Shown here: piece after piece, positions 20,082 through 31,693 of the stretch
How positions within the stretch are numbered: the stretch's first letter is position 1
Layout: the number at the start of each line of letters is the position of its first letter
Assembly: GCA_001510575.1 (NCBI GenBank)
Contig: LNGK01000003.1
Span: 1,659,229-1,723,228, forward strand
Length of the DNA: 64,000 bases
Direction: 5' to 3'
Origin: Knoxdaviesia capensis
Taxonomy: Eukaryota; Ascomycota; Sordariomycetes; Microascales; Gondwanamycetaceae
Made by a program: the position numbers and the translations under genes
Notes under the pieces: model-generated
What the model was told of the DNA's origin: nothing
What the model saw: only the letters and a program-made list of their open reading frames with translations
Databases searched by the model: none

Positions 20082-21662
20082 ATGAGCGCGTTTGCAAATA
20101 AGCGCAAGCCGCGCGTGATTCGCGCTGACGATGACGGCGACGACAACAGCAGTGCCTCAGGTAAGTCGGAAAAACCTCGCTCCTCCCTTGAAGCAGAGCT
20201 CCATGGCTGATAATTTGTCAAATTGTTGGACGTAGTATAAACTGACAGCCATGTTATAGATTCCCAACCAATCTTCGTGTCTAAAGCAGCTCGAAAACCC
20301 CTGCGCCAATCCGGGCTACGACGAACAATAGTAGTCGCCGATGATGACGGAGCGTCAAACACCGCCGAATCGAAGAATGACGCAGACTCCGACAATGAGG
20401 GCCCGGCCGTCGTCAAACCCTCTATTGCACGGTCGGGATCCATAAAAGCTAAACGCCGGCCGGGCTCCTCTCGATTATCATTTGGCGGCGCGCGAGACGA
20501 GGCCGATGGCGACGAAGGATCGGCGGTGGTGACGCCGAAGAAGAGTGCGCTGTCGCACCGAGCCCTCGAGAACAGTGCTCTACGGCGTGCAGCCACTCTG
20601 AAAGGCCTCCCCCTCCGCACGTCGACAGACGACGACGATGACGATCGCCCGCGGTACAGCAAAGAGTACCTAGACGAACTTCAAAATTCCACTCCAAGCA
20701 CGCCAAAGGACGTCTCAGTGCTGCGCGCCGTGCACGATGCCGACGACATGGACCTCGACATGTCAGAGCTCGACGGCGCGGTAATCGTCGCCTCCGAGGA
20801 CGCCGCCGTGGCCGCCGAGCCCGCGCCCACGCGTATTCTCACCTACGCCGAGATCCAAGAGCGCAAAGACCGGCGCGCGCGGCTCGCCCAAGAACCCGAT
20901 GACGACGACGTGATAATGATGGACGACAGCGACGGCGGCGTGCGTGCACAGCCGGCGAAAAAGAAGGGCGACACACGGCTCGTGCGCGAAGACGAGGACC
21001 TCGGCGAGGGCTTCGACGAGTTCGTCGACGATGGGACCCTCGCGCTGGGCCGGCGCGCAGAACGCGAGGCCCGCCGCCGCCGCAAGCTCGAGATGAGCGA
21101 GATGATCCAGCAGGCCGAGGGCAACTCGGCCGACGAGTCCGACGACGACGACGCGACCCGCCGCATTGCCTTCGAGGCCACCCAGTCGCGTGCCGGAATG
21201 GCCGGCCTCAAACCCACCAACCAAGCCGGCGGCAGCTCCGCCACAGCCCCCCCGGGGTCCGATACCGCCGCTGCGGCCATCCCGGCGAAGTTCGCGCCGA
21301 TCCCCTCGCTAGGCGAGTGTCTCGAGCGTCTCCAGTCAACCCTGCGTGGCCTGCAGAGCGACCTGGCCATCAAGACGCGGCGCGCCGCGGAGCTGCGCCA
21401 CGAGCAGTCCGAGATTGGTGTCCGCGAGACTGAGGTGCAGCGCTTACTCGACGAGGCGGGTGCGCGGTACCAGGCGGCTATGGCCACGCACGGCGGCGCC
21501 CTCCCGATCTCCGCATCGGTGTCTGCCCCGGCGTCCGCGGCGGAGTCGCCTGCTCGTGCGATGTTCGGGCTGGCGGCTAGCGAGTTTGCTGCTGAGCGCG
21601 GGTTGGAGAGCTTTGGGACGCCGTCGAGGAGTGAGAGACCAGAGACTGATGCTGTTGGATAG
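20082..21662 (+). CDS. NTR2: Nineteen-complex-related protein 2 (Ntr2), spliceosome release factor
   Basis: CDS join(20082..20160,20260..21662), 493 aa; GTAAGT donor, GTTATAG acceptor, 99-nt intron. Ntr2 pairs with Ntr1 and the helicase Prp43 to release the lariat intron and take apart the spliceosome. Family features: an N-terminal KRKPRVI with D-rich run, the RPRYSKEYLDELQNSTPSTP block (about residues 205-225) typical of the Ntr2 family, a RILTYAEIQERKDRRARLAQ helix, the acidic GEGFDEFVDDG segment and a coiled-coil C-terminal region (ECLERLQSTLRGLQ onward). Overall highly charged with acidic tracts, matching a disordered scaffold. It is transcribed away from Sm G from a common promoter. Nuclear location is expected from family knowledge. 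Confidence 0.85.
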
Positions 21663-22177
21663 TTACGCTATGTCCACATAAGAAATATCTGTAGCAGTTC
21701 ACGACTATCAAGTTTAAGTTTTTTCTCTCTATCCACGGTGAGAGGTTGCAATGCATCAAGTGTAACAAGAAAACAAACATTTAGTATTTGAAAAAGATAA
21801 AACTTTCGTCCCATGCTCTGGGAGAGAAAGGTTGCAATAGCCATTTGACGCCATTCCCGACTATATAAAAAAAGAGAAATAAGAAGTGGTAACAAAAAGA
21901 GGTAGCGAAAAACAAAATCTCGGGAAGAAAAGCAGAGATAAAAGAGCAAGCATCGGATCAACCGCCCCTCATATGATACACACCCTCCACCGTCTGTCTC
22001 ATATCCTCTCCAAACTGTCACCTCTGGAGAGAAGGATGGATATCTGCTCGCAGAAGATAGTTCAACAGTATGCTTCACAAGAAGCAGTTTTGTTCCTCCA
22101 ACATAAGAGGATATAGCAAGCATGTTGCTTGTGTGTGACACGTTGAACAGCCCGCGGATAGCATGGCGTTTGACCGT
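21663..22177. other. Convergent 3' spacer
   Basis: About 515 bp between the ends of NTR2 and the Vps3844-type gene, AT-richer than the coding flanks. No gene or structured element seen. Confidence 0.55.
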
Positions 22178-23477
22178 TTACTTCGACTTGGACACACCGG
22201 CGCCAATGACACCAGGCAACGGCTCCTCGCCAATCTGGAAGACCAAGTTGATAGCAAACACGAGGATACCAACAAGCAGGATGGTGAAGCCAACAAACAG
22301 GGCAGTCGGGGCGCTCAGGTCGTGCTTCTCGCAGATGTCACCCGCCCAGTGGGTGGTGCTGTTGGTGTCCGGGTCGAGCACGGGGCTGCAGCGGCACACG
22401 AAGCAGTCGGTGGTGTCCTTGCCCCACTTGCCGACGCACTTGCCGTGGCCACTGCAGCTGTTGGTGCCCTCGACGCAGGCGTCCTCGGTGGCGAAGCAAT
22501 CGGGGATGGGCTTGCGGATGAACGGCGTGGGCGGCCGCGACACGTCGTCGTTGTCGTTCTCGTCCTCCTCGGCACCGGCGATGGCGAACGCGTGCTCGTC
22601 CTCCGACCGCAGCACCGCCTCGTCCTGCCGCCGGCGCAGCTCGCCCAGGCCCCAGCTGGTCGACTTCGCGGTGCGGCTGGTCTCGGGGAGCACCACGATG
22701 GTGGTCTCCATCTCGCCGACGGAGGCGTAGCGGATGAGCTTGCTGGAAGCTTTCGCGAGGACGTCGAAGATAGATCCGTCCTGTTTGAGAGAGAAGTAGA
22801 CTTGTGTTAGAGAATGCCAGTGTCATAACTAAGATGCGATCGAGGGATTAACGGGGAAGTATCTGGAGATAAGGGAAAGGAAAAACCGAAAAAACACAAA
22901 CCTTCTTGGCATCAAAGCGAACAAGCAGCGATGATCGGTCACCCCAGCATGTTTTGTCATTCGGCATGATAGCACGAGCCAGTGAGCACTCATCAGACGC
23001 CGCCGACGGCGAGTTCCGCTCCACCAGCGCGGCGTGAGCCACGGACGCCGGCGGGTCGGCGACCGAGAACGCCAGCCACGGGGCCATGGCGTGGTCGGCA
23101 CCCGCGGCGACACCCTCGACGAGGATGACCAGCTGTCTGGGCGTCCACACGGCACTCCCGGCCTCAAAGCCCGCCGTCTTGCGCCCGAACGCGTTCACGT
23201 ACCGCACCGCGGCGTCCGCGCCGACGGCCTTGGCGGCGTCTGCCAGCGCCACGCGGCTGTCGTCCAGCCGCTGCTCGACTAGGAACCCGGCCACCGAGCG
23301 GGGGAGCTCCGGCACGGCCGCATCGGCGCCGCTGCCGCTGCTGCTGCTGGTGGCACTGTCGCGCGATCTCTGGAAGATGTACACCGATCCGGCGTCCGGG
23401 CTGGCACTGCTGCTGCTGCTGGTCGCGGCGTGGGCGAGCCCGGCGAGACCAACGAAGGCCGCGGTCGACAGTCTCAT
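22178..23477 (-). CDS. Vps3844-type (DUF3844) single-pass membrane protein
   Basis: CDS complement(join(22178..22780,22902..23477)), 392 aa, one 121-nt intron in phase 0. An N-terminal signal peptide (MRLSTAAFVGLAGLAHA) is followed by a lumenal region of about 300 residues. Near the C-terminus a cysteine-rich EGF-like module holds CFATEDAC, SCSGHGKC and CFVCRC, then SAPTALFVGFTILLVGILVF forms one membrane helix and a short tail ends GVSKSK. This layout matches the fungal Vps3844 family, associated with vacuolar sorting and the secretory pathway. The signal peptide and final helix predict a type I protein with the Cys-rich domain in the lumen. The end KSK is not a strict KKxx retrieval signal. 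A (CA)n run lies right before the start codon. Biochemical role is not established. Confidence 0.85.
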
Positions 23478-24030
23478 TGTGCGTGTGTGTGTGTGTGGTT
23501 GTCGGCAATCCGACTACAGAACGAAGTAACAAGGAACGTCGAGGGTATAGAGTCGTCGATGGAAAAGAGCGTTCGTGGGTGTCCGTGAGATGACAAGCGG
23601 CGATTCGATGTTTGTTGGTACAGATGCGAGGTTTGAGCGAGATATGAAAATCGAGCTGCCTGCTCTTTTTCTCACGCTTTACTGAGGGTTGAGGTGTTTA
23701 ACTGTCTTTGCTAAGGAAAAGTGTAGCGTGGTCCGTGCACAGGAGAGCTCCTGGCAGCTGCTGACAGCTGGCCCTATAAATTGAAGATGCCGTTTCACAC
23801 GACGACTACGACGACAAGAAATCTATGGAACTTCACTGAATTTAGCTATCGCGCGCAGATGAGAACATAGTTTCATCGGCTTTTATATGCACCGCTCTAT
23901 CAAGGCTTTTCTCATGATTCTATATCGTACGTGGAACATACGGGGTCTAGAGTGCAACTGCCACACTCCTATAGTACAGCTCTCCACACTATCTTTACAA
24001 CAACTGTCCATCATACATATCTTACACCAC
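23478..24030. other. Upstream region of the Vps3844-type gene
   Basis: Includes a GT/CA microsatellite at about 23479-23498, placing a CACACA run in the 5' leader of the minus-strand gene, and a CAGCTG-rich segment near 23750-23770. It also contains the 3' flank of the aspartyl-tRNA synthetase gene. No further gene. Confidence 0.5.
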
Positions 24031-26294
24031 CTACTGAATTCGAAGGTGGTAATCCCTCAACTGCTGATCAGTGATCTTCCCGGGACTCTTTGCAAACAAG
24101 TCCTCGCCCTTCATGCTCTTAGGAAACGGAATGACATCCCGGATGGACGGCGTATCCGTGAGCATCGCACACAACCGATCAAACCCAAACGCAAAGCCAG
24201 CATGGGGCGGACACCCGGACTTCAGGGCATCCAGCAGGTGCGAGAACCGCTGGACCCCCGCGGGCGTCATCTTCAGAATATCCCGCATCACGAACTCCTG
24301 GATCTCCGCCACGTGGATACGCCGGCTGCCGCCGCCCAGCTCGACGCCGTTGAGCACGAGGTCGTAGTGGTCGGCATGCGCCTTGAGCGGGTCCGTGAAG
24401 AGCAGCTCAAAGTCCTCGTCGGCCAGCGGCGCCGTGAACGGGTGGTGCGTGGCGGAGAACCCCGACGAGCCGCCCTGGCCCGGGTCGCTGCTGTCGGCGG
24501 ACTGCGGGGTGAACAGCGGGAAGTGCGTCACCCAGAGGAACTTGAAGTCGGCCGGCTTGTCCACTAGGCCGGCTTCTATTGCGGCCGCGTAGAGGGCAAG
24601 TCGCAGCTGGCCCATGGGCGTTGAGCCGCCCGAGAACGGCTCGTCTGTGCGGGCCTGGAACAGCACGATATCGCCGGGCTCAATATCCGGGAACCCGGAC
24701 TCGGGACTGGCGTTTTCGCACACCGACGTCAAGCCGCCGGCACCGAAAGATGAGAAGCCAAAGCCGGGGAGCTTGGAGTCAAACACTAGGATCTGCGGTG
24801 CGCCGGCTTTGCTGTTTTGGAAGTCGTCCGACAGACCTTCTAAGAACTTGTGGGTGAACTCGCGGATTTGAGGGACACTCTCGGCGTTGTCTGGACGCAG
24901 GATCCAGGCGTCGACAGCGGGCTTCTCCAGGTGGGATATCATGCTAGAGAAGTCAGGGCTGACGAGATGGTCAAGCCGCATGATCTGTATACCGTAAGTT
25001 CTGGGTTAGTGATACATGCTTAAGAGCCACTAGGCAGACAGAATCTATGAGCGACTCACCTTGTTGGGTATCCGAAGGTCGGGCTTGTCAGACCCGTACC
25101 ATTCCATGCACTGTTGGTAGGTCAACCGCGGAAACCGCTCCGTCTCGAAGCCGGGATACCGCGCCTGTGGGGCGTCGCTGCTCTCAGCCGTCTTGCGAAC
25201 AGGCACCAGAGACTCGCCAATAGATTCGCGGGAGAAGCTCTCCGACATGGCAGCCCAGGTCCCGCGCACCATGTCCTCGACATCGCGCATGATATCCTCG
25301 CCGGTGGCAAACGACTTCTCCAGATCAAACTGCGTGAACTCGGGCTGGCGATCCGCCCGCAGATCCTCGTCCCGGAAGCACCGCGCAAACTGGCGGTAGC
25401 CGCGCACGCCCGACGCCATCAGCACCTGCTTGTACTGCTGCGGGCTCTGCGGCAGCGCGTAGGCTTTCCCCTTTGCGCGCGTCGGCACGATGAACTCACG
25501 CGCGCCCTCGGGGGTCGACTTGAACAGCACGGGCGTCTCAATGTCGGTGTAGCCCAGCCCGTCGGCCTGGCGGCCAAGCTCCTCTTTCAGCCACGCGCGG
25601 AAGTGCAGGCGGTGGCGGATCTCCGGCTGGAAGCGCATCTGCAGGTGGCGCAGGTTCGGCGGGAAGCGCACGCCGCGCGACACGATGATGCCCTTGTCGA
25701 ACGGGTTCAGGCACTGGATCGACTCGACAACCAGCTCTTTCAGATGTTCCTGGCCCGGCTGGGGCGTCGCCTTCGGTCGTAGCAGGCCCGTTACCGACAC
25801 CGCACTGTAGGCGGGGATGCGACGGAAGTCTGCGTGGGTGGTAGACTCGGGCGAGGAGGCTGTCGATTCTTCACTGACATCGTCTGCTTTGGAGAAGAGG
25901 GACACGTTCGTGGTGTGGTCGACGGAGAGGTCGGCGAATGAGAGCTTGGAGGAGAGGTCCCTCCGTTTGCCGATGAAGCCATGTAGAGTGACCTTCGATT
26001 CGCCGTCGCGCGTGAGGACGTCTCGTGGAGATTCGCGGGGGACATTGACTAAGCGCGCAAAACAAGTGTTAGAGACTGGCAGTAGTCCAGCGAGGTGGGT
26101 TAAATCGTACAGTATGTTCTGTACTCCTCGAACAACTTCGACTTGTCTGCGTCTTGCACGCATCTTGCTGCTGAAAATAACCGTAGACTGGCGGCACTTT
26201 GGAGTGTGTTGGTGGGAGAAGATTTCGGGGTAAGGAGGCTGCATATCCGTGACGGATTCCGCAATTGGCGGTGCAGAGTGACACGGGAGGCCAT
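24031..26294 (-). CDS. MSD1: Mitochondrial aspartyl-tRNA synthetase
   Basis: CDS complement(join(24031..24984,25060..26048,26111..26294)), 708 aa. Residues 1 to about 45 (MASRVTLHRQLRNPSRICSL and following, Arg/Ser-rich, no acids) look like a mitochondrial presequence. An OB-fold anticodon domain follows (ESKVTLHGFIGKRRDL). Class II motif 1 is around LHFRAWLKEELG...ETPVL; motif 2 is GYRQFARCFRDEDLRADRQP, with EFTQFDLE; motif 3 is AGFAFGFDRL. The bacterial-type insertion domain (EFTHKFLEGL...FKFLWVTHFPLF) lies between motifs 2 and 3, identifying the AspS/Msd1 branch rather than the cytosolic enzyme. It charges mitochondrial tRNA-Asp with aspartate. Start at 26294 opens the presequence; an ATG 8 codons upstream (26318) is less typical. 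Introns are 62 and 75 nt. Confidence 0.94.
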
Positions 26295-28349
26295 GCCAGC
26301 TAGGAATGGAAGATTCACCAGCTAGATTTCCAAAAAGTGAAGCTGTCTATTAGCAAAGAAGTACGCAAAAGAGAGGAGAGAATTACAAGATCTTTCAAGC
26401 TTTGAGCTCTGGTGGTACGATAGGCAGAGTGTCAGAGTATTGAACTTGCGGGCCACCTGCTGGCAGCTGTTGCAAGCTCGCGAAAAATGGAAAAGTGGGC
26501 CCTTGGATACACATAAAATTCTTCCAACTTTTTTGTCCTGAGCTTTTTCTTTTCCTCCTTTCTTCTTCATGACCCTTCCAAATTCAAATCAATGTGAGTA
26601 CTATTGCACCTCCCATCACATCTCCAACCGCTCTGTCCGTGTTTCTAACATCTTCCCTGCTTTTCCACAGATGATGAAAGCCGTGTGAATAACATGAGTA
26701 TGATGCCCTCTGCTGGATCGGCTGTGGCTCTCCCCTCGGGGCTTCAGTGGCCTGGTTGTGAAGGCATGGGGGTATCGTGATATGTGCGTCCGGCACACGA
26801 CCTTGTTACTCTTCCGGACGTGAAGAAAGGCAACTCTGAATGATCACTGAATGGAAGAAGGATTCAAGGGGCGGAGGGAAGTCCTTTCGCCTCTGCAACC
26901 AGGTATGTATGTGTGTATGTCTGTCTGCATGGTGCTTGGCTTGGTGGGCGGCAACGGCGTTTGACGATGTGGCTATATATACGCCTTCGGGAGGCCATTG
27001 GTATGCGTGGCCGGCCGACGGCTGTGCTTGAATCAGCTATATAGACTCCCTGAATATATGTCACGTAGTTAGTTGACCTTGCTTCCGATGCATAAACCCG
27101 TGAAGGCGTGAACCATGTGAGAAGAAACCTCGCAAGTTGATTCCTCCAAGCGCTTCGTCAGACACAGCCACCACCCTGAATCCCCGTTGATCATCTTACA
27201 CTGCTCCCTAAAGTGATTCACAGGCTCGTCCAAACTGTGATCTGTATCTTGACTGTCCACTTCAATTGAGACTTTCGCGCCTGGTTTTTTTCTTTCTTTT
27301 TTTTTCTTTTTGACAGCCCATAGCAATAGTCTGATAGTCTTCGCTTAATGACGTAAGCGCGACCATCGCTCCGCCAAAAGTACCTGCTGGGTTTGGGCGT
27401 GTATTCTGCTGAGATCACCGCCATGCTATTTTGCCTGAAGTGCGAAGCTCCGGGTACATGATCAACCTTGGGCGGTACATCGCGAACCCGCCAATGTGAC
27501 AAGACCCACAGACGTTTGATTACAGCGCCCTTCAGCGGGTTTTCCCAGTAAAATGTTAGTGGGGGTAAGTCGCCCATAAGTCTCTCTGACTGAATAATTG
27601 CAGTGGCCGCCGTTCTCCTTTGCGCCTTTATGCTGTGTGCTCGTAAAGCAAGCAATATATCATCACATTTTATTTTGATTTTTCTCTCGCACTATTCACA
27701 CTTTTCATAAGCTTCTCCCCTTTTCCAGCATATCTCGGCTTCCCTCTGGAATGTGTGAGCTGTGAGAGAGAGCCTGTGTCACATTTCTTTTGAGCCTTGC
27801 TGTGTGTGTGTTTGTTTGTTTTTAGTTTCTGTTGACCCTCCGTGTGTCCAACACTATCTGCTCCCGTTCACTTTGGGCTTCATTTGGCCAGAAAGCCGTG
27901 ATCTTTTTTTGCCCCAACCTGTGCCAAGCTGCAGCGTTGATGTGACCCTCTCTCTGCCTGGGGCCTGACCACTTAATCGATTTAGCTGTTGTCAGCCATT
28001 CAGTCATTTCACTTTCCATATCTCCAATCTGCTGTTCCCCATTCCTCGGTCGCGAAATTCCCGATCGTCAACCTCGACGACCTCTGTTTATCTCACTATC
28101 TTTCTCCTCTTCTCCATCCCTTCCGGCTCGGGGACACAAACAAACCCCGGCTCTCTCGAATCTCGTCATTCGATATCGTCACTGCTTTTGGACTCCCGAT
28201 TTGGCTTGGCTCGATCTCCTTTGCGCTGGTCTTTTTCCGCCTTCCTTTCTTTGCTTCTCCCGCCTGCTTACCCCTCGCGCCCACACGACAACCGCCGATA
28301 CCCCGAAACCCGCCTGTGCCGCTACTCGGGACACATCGCCAAACTCGCC
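26295..28349. other. Long upstream region between MSD1 and the AP180-like gene
   Basis: About 2 kb, the longest gene-poor gap on the left side apart from the copia relic. It contains one candidate micro-gene (26569-26780), a pyrimidine-rich tract and T-runs (27290-27312), and the probable promoter and leader of the clathrin adaptor with CT-rich DNA from 28040 to 28340. Otherwise nothing was recognised. Confidence 0.5.
26569..26780 (+). CDS. Candidate 44-aa spliced micro-gene, unknown function
   Basis: join(26569..26593,26671..26780) gives a 44-aa frame ending at TGA. The 77-nt intron has textbook signals: GTGAGT donor, TCTAAC branch, TTCCACAG acceptor, and the phase-1 join restores an open frame. 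The protein starts MTLPNSNQ and ends GLQWPGCEGMGVS; it has no membrane helix, no signal peptide and one cysteine. I do not recognise it. It lies 274 bp upstream of, and divergent from, MSD1. Alternatives are a spliced non-coding transcript or chance. Too small for routine ORF calling. Confidence 0.35.
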
Positions 28350-30687
28350 ATGGCGAGCACGTTTGAGAAGTCGGTCAAGGGCGCGACCAAGATAAAGGTT
28401 GGTGGGCTTCTGAGCATCGGCTGAACCCTGGCCATCTATCTGGCAGCACCTAGTCTAGGCGTCGTGGCAGTTGACGTATCCATCATACGAGCTCTATTAT
28501 CTAACAGGATGTCGTTGATCTTCCCCTATAGGCCGCGCCCCCGAAGACAAAGTACATCGAGCATATCCTTATCGCAACACATTCCGGCGAGGCCGGCATT
28601 GGCGAGGTCTTCCGCACCCTGTCACTCCGACTCCGCGATTCGGCCTGGACCGTGGTGTACAAGAGCCTGATCACAATCCACCTGATGATCCGTGAAGGCC
28701 AGCCCGATACAACACTGGCATACCTGGCCCACCACCGAAATCTCCTTGCTACAAACTCCTTCACGGACGGTATGTGTGCCCCTCTTGTCCCGGGCTGGCT
28801 GTTGTGTTCGCTGACGTCAATGTCCTGATTTCCTTCTATCCAGCTCACCTCCAAGGCCGGAATATTCGTCACTATGCCAGCTATCTTGCCGAGCGGGCGC
28901 GAGCCTACCGCGACACGAAGTGCGACTGGGTCCGGATGAAGGAGGCGAGATTGGAGAAGCTGACTGTCGATAAGGGTCTGCTTCGGGAAACCGAGACTGT
29001 GCAGCACCAACTGACTGCTCTGCTGAAGTGCGATGTACGTTCATTTATTTCCCCGAGCCTCGACGTTATTATATATATGTCCCCGCTACTGTGTATCGAT
29101 CGCCTAACCCATCCTTCTCTCTCTAGGTCATGGAAATTGATCCTGAGAACGAGATCTCCATCACCGCGTTCCGCCTGCTAGTTCTCGACCTCCTAACGCT
29201 TTTCCAGGTCCTTAACCAGGGTCTCATAAACATCCTGGGTACGTTTTTGACAGATCTCACTTACCAGCGCCATATTCTAGTCCATGTCTTATTCCTTACG
29301 CCGCCGACTGACTGTCTCTGCTTCCTGATTCTTGACAGGCCACTTCTTCGAAATGTCCAAGGTCGATGCCGAGCGTGCAATGTCCGTGTACCGTCGCTTC
29401 ACCGAGCAGACCGATTTCGTCGTGCAGTACCTCAGCGTAGCGCGACGCTACGAACACCAAACCCGCGTCGAAGTCCCCAAGCTGAAGCATGCGCCCGTGC
29501 ATCTAGCCCGCCAGCTAGAAGAGTACCTGGGCGACCCCGACTTCGAAGTCCACCGACGCCAGTACATTGCCGAGACCGAGTCGAAGAAGCGCGGCGGTGT
29601 TTCCAGCTCGTCGGCCGGCGCCGGACTGTCCCGATTTGACGCTAAGCCCGTGTCCGAGTCGAAGCCGGCGCAAGGCGCGACTGTTGCCGTATCTAAGCCG
29701 GCCGCTGCCGCTGCCGCCGCTCCCGCGAAGCCCTCGGCTGACCAGAACCTCATCGATTTCTTCGACTCGATAGAATCAAACCAGACTGTACCGACCATTC
29801 CGCCGCCCCAGCAGCAGCAGCAGCAGCAGCAACAGCAACAGGTGGCCATGCCGATGCAGACCGGCACGAATCCATTTCCGATGCAGCAAACCGGCTATGT
29901 TCAGGCCGGTAGCTACATCATGCCCCAGATGACAGCAGCTGGGTACAACACGAACCCGTTCCAACAGCAACAACAACAACAACAACAACAACAGCAACAG
30001 CAGCAACAACAGGCTCAGTTCCAACAGCCCATGGTTACGGGCTACGCCCCGCAGCCGCAGGTGTCTATACCCCAAGTCCAGCAGCCCATGTTCACCGGAG
30101 CCGGGTTCGGCGGCTACACACCCCAGCCGTCAGCCTTCCAGCCCACCTCGCTCGGCACGATCCCGCAAGACTCGGTAGCCAACTTCCAGAACCAGCGCAT
30201 GAGCCCCATGGCCAGCGCCCCGGCGCCCGCGCAAACCCTCATCCCCATGGCCACCGGCACGAACCCGTTCCGCCAATCGATGCTGATGAACCAGCCGACG
30301 GGCAGCCCGCAGTCGACCAACCCGTTTGCGCGACCCTCCACCGCCGGTGCACCCTCCGGCGCCCCCTCGGCGTTCCAGCAGCTCCAACAACAGCCCACCG
30401 GCATGGCGGCGGCCCCGCAGCTGGCCCCCATGCAGACCGGCACCAATCCGTTCGCAAAGCAGCAGATGGCTCCGATGCCGACCGGTATGAGCCCCGGTGG
30501 GGCGTCCTCGCCGGCGTCGTTGATGCCGCAGGCCACGGGAACCACCAACCCGTTCCGACAGTCGGCGTTTATCAACCACCAGACGGGGCTGGGGTGGCAG
30601 CAGTCGCAGCCCACCGGCGTGATTGGCCAGCTGGAGACGGTGCCGGTGTTCCCGCGGCCGGCGTCGCAGGCGCCGTGGCAGCCGTAA
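28350..30687 (+). CDS. AP180/YAP180-type clathrin assembly protein (ANTH domain)
   Basis: CDS join(28350..28397,28532..28769,28844..29034,29127..29238,29339..30687), 645 aa. The ANTH domain fills residues 1 to about 265: MASTFEKSVKGATKIK, then AAPPKTKYIEHILIATHS (the PI(4,5)P2-binding region of the family), YKSLITIHLMIREGQ, LQGRNIRHYASYL, and the helical block through QTDFVVQYLSVARRYEHQTR. The tail is Pro/Gln/Thr-rich with two polyglutamine runs (CAG/CAA, 29812-29841 and 29962-30011) and six NPF tripeptides, ligands for EH-domain endocytic proteins such as Ede1 and Pan1. Role: plasma-membrane clathrin coat assembly and cargo selection in endocytosis, as for yeast Yap1801/1802. Four introns join in frame with the conserved domain. 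Polyglutamine length may vary between strains. Confidence 0.93.
29812..30011 (+). repeat. Two CAG/CAA polyglutamine microsatellites in the AP180-like gene
   Basis: Runs of mixed CAG and CAA codons at about 29812-29841 (ten Gln) and 29962-30011 (about seventeen Gln). Mixed codons slow slippage, yet the tracts are long enough to vary in length between isolates. Confidence 0.8.
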
Positions 30688-31693
30688 AGCAGAATCAGTC
30701 TCAGCTGCCTTATGAAAGCTTGTGGGACGGCTTAACCGCCTTCCTATTTCCATACCTTTATATCAACATACTTCGTCCTTCTTCCTCCCACTCCTTCCAC
30801 CACCCGCGTTTCTCAATCACTATCCTCCCCCTCTTCACTTCTCTCTTCACTTCTCCGTAATTATTTTCTCATTTTTTCACTTTTTTCTTGGAACCGGTGG
30901 TCTTGGTCAAGGTGGAGGTTTTTTTTTTCTTTTTTTCTTTTTTTGTAAATGCTTGAGGGAGGAATGAAAAGGGGGCCTCAGCACACTTCCATCTCTTATC
31001 TCTATTCCTCTTTTTTTCTCTTTCCGCTCTGTTTGCCAGCTCTTCGTTCTGCATAGAGATGACGCAAATTTGTTTCTTGTCCTGTCGTCCACCGTTTTAT
31101 TCTCGTGTCACTTGATATACTCCTGCTTCTGTTGGCATTCCCTCATTCGTTGTTGTTGTTTTTTCTGTTCCTGTTCGTGCTGGGCACTTTGCCCGTCCAA
31201 TTTCAAGCGAGGCGTCGTTTCTTTAAACTTCTGTTTTTTTGTGCTTCTTCTTTTCTTCCTTTCGATATCTGCATTCCATCTGCGGCGCTCCGCTTGTTCA
31301 CATCTACGACTTCTTTTTTTTTGCCGTGTTTCGTTGCTGTCATAGAGTGAGACCTCCCTATTTAATCAAAACAGATCCATGCCATTTTTCTTAACATCTG
31401 TGTTGATAGGTATATTAGAAGTGTTCGTCAAGTCTCATAAAGAATATCAAAAAGAAGAAACTTCAGGTATTTATCTGTACAAACGAACCACTCTCTCTCT
31501 CTCTTCATCGATGGAGCTCCCTTGAAGAACCCCGGAAAGAAAAACAATCATGAGAACTCCGGACGTATAACATTCAATTTCCCAAACGCCAAAAATAATG
31601 CAATGGAGACATAAAAGCGCAAAATGCCCAGAGACCATGACGGCCATGAAGCACTGCCCGACATCCAAATGATATTCACCGCGAACCAACTGT
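30688..31693. other. Convergent 3' region, pyrimidine- and T-rich
   Basis: 1.0 kb between the ends of the AP180-like gene and TFB3, with many T runs (30870-30945, 31010-31020, 31310-31322) and a CT repeat near 31490-31505. Short frames here are mostly low-complexity Phe/Leu/Ser runs, so none is called. Confidence 0.55.
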
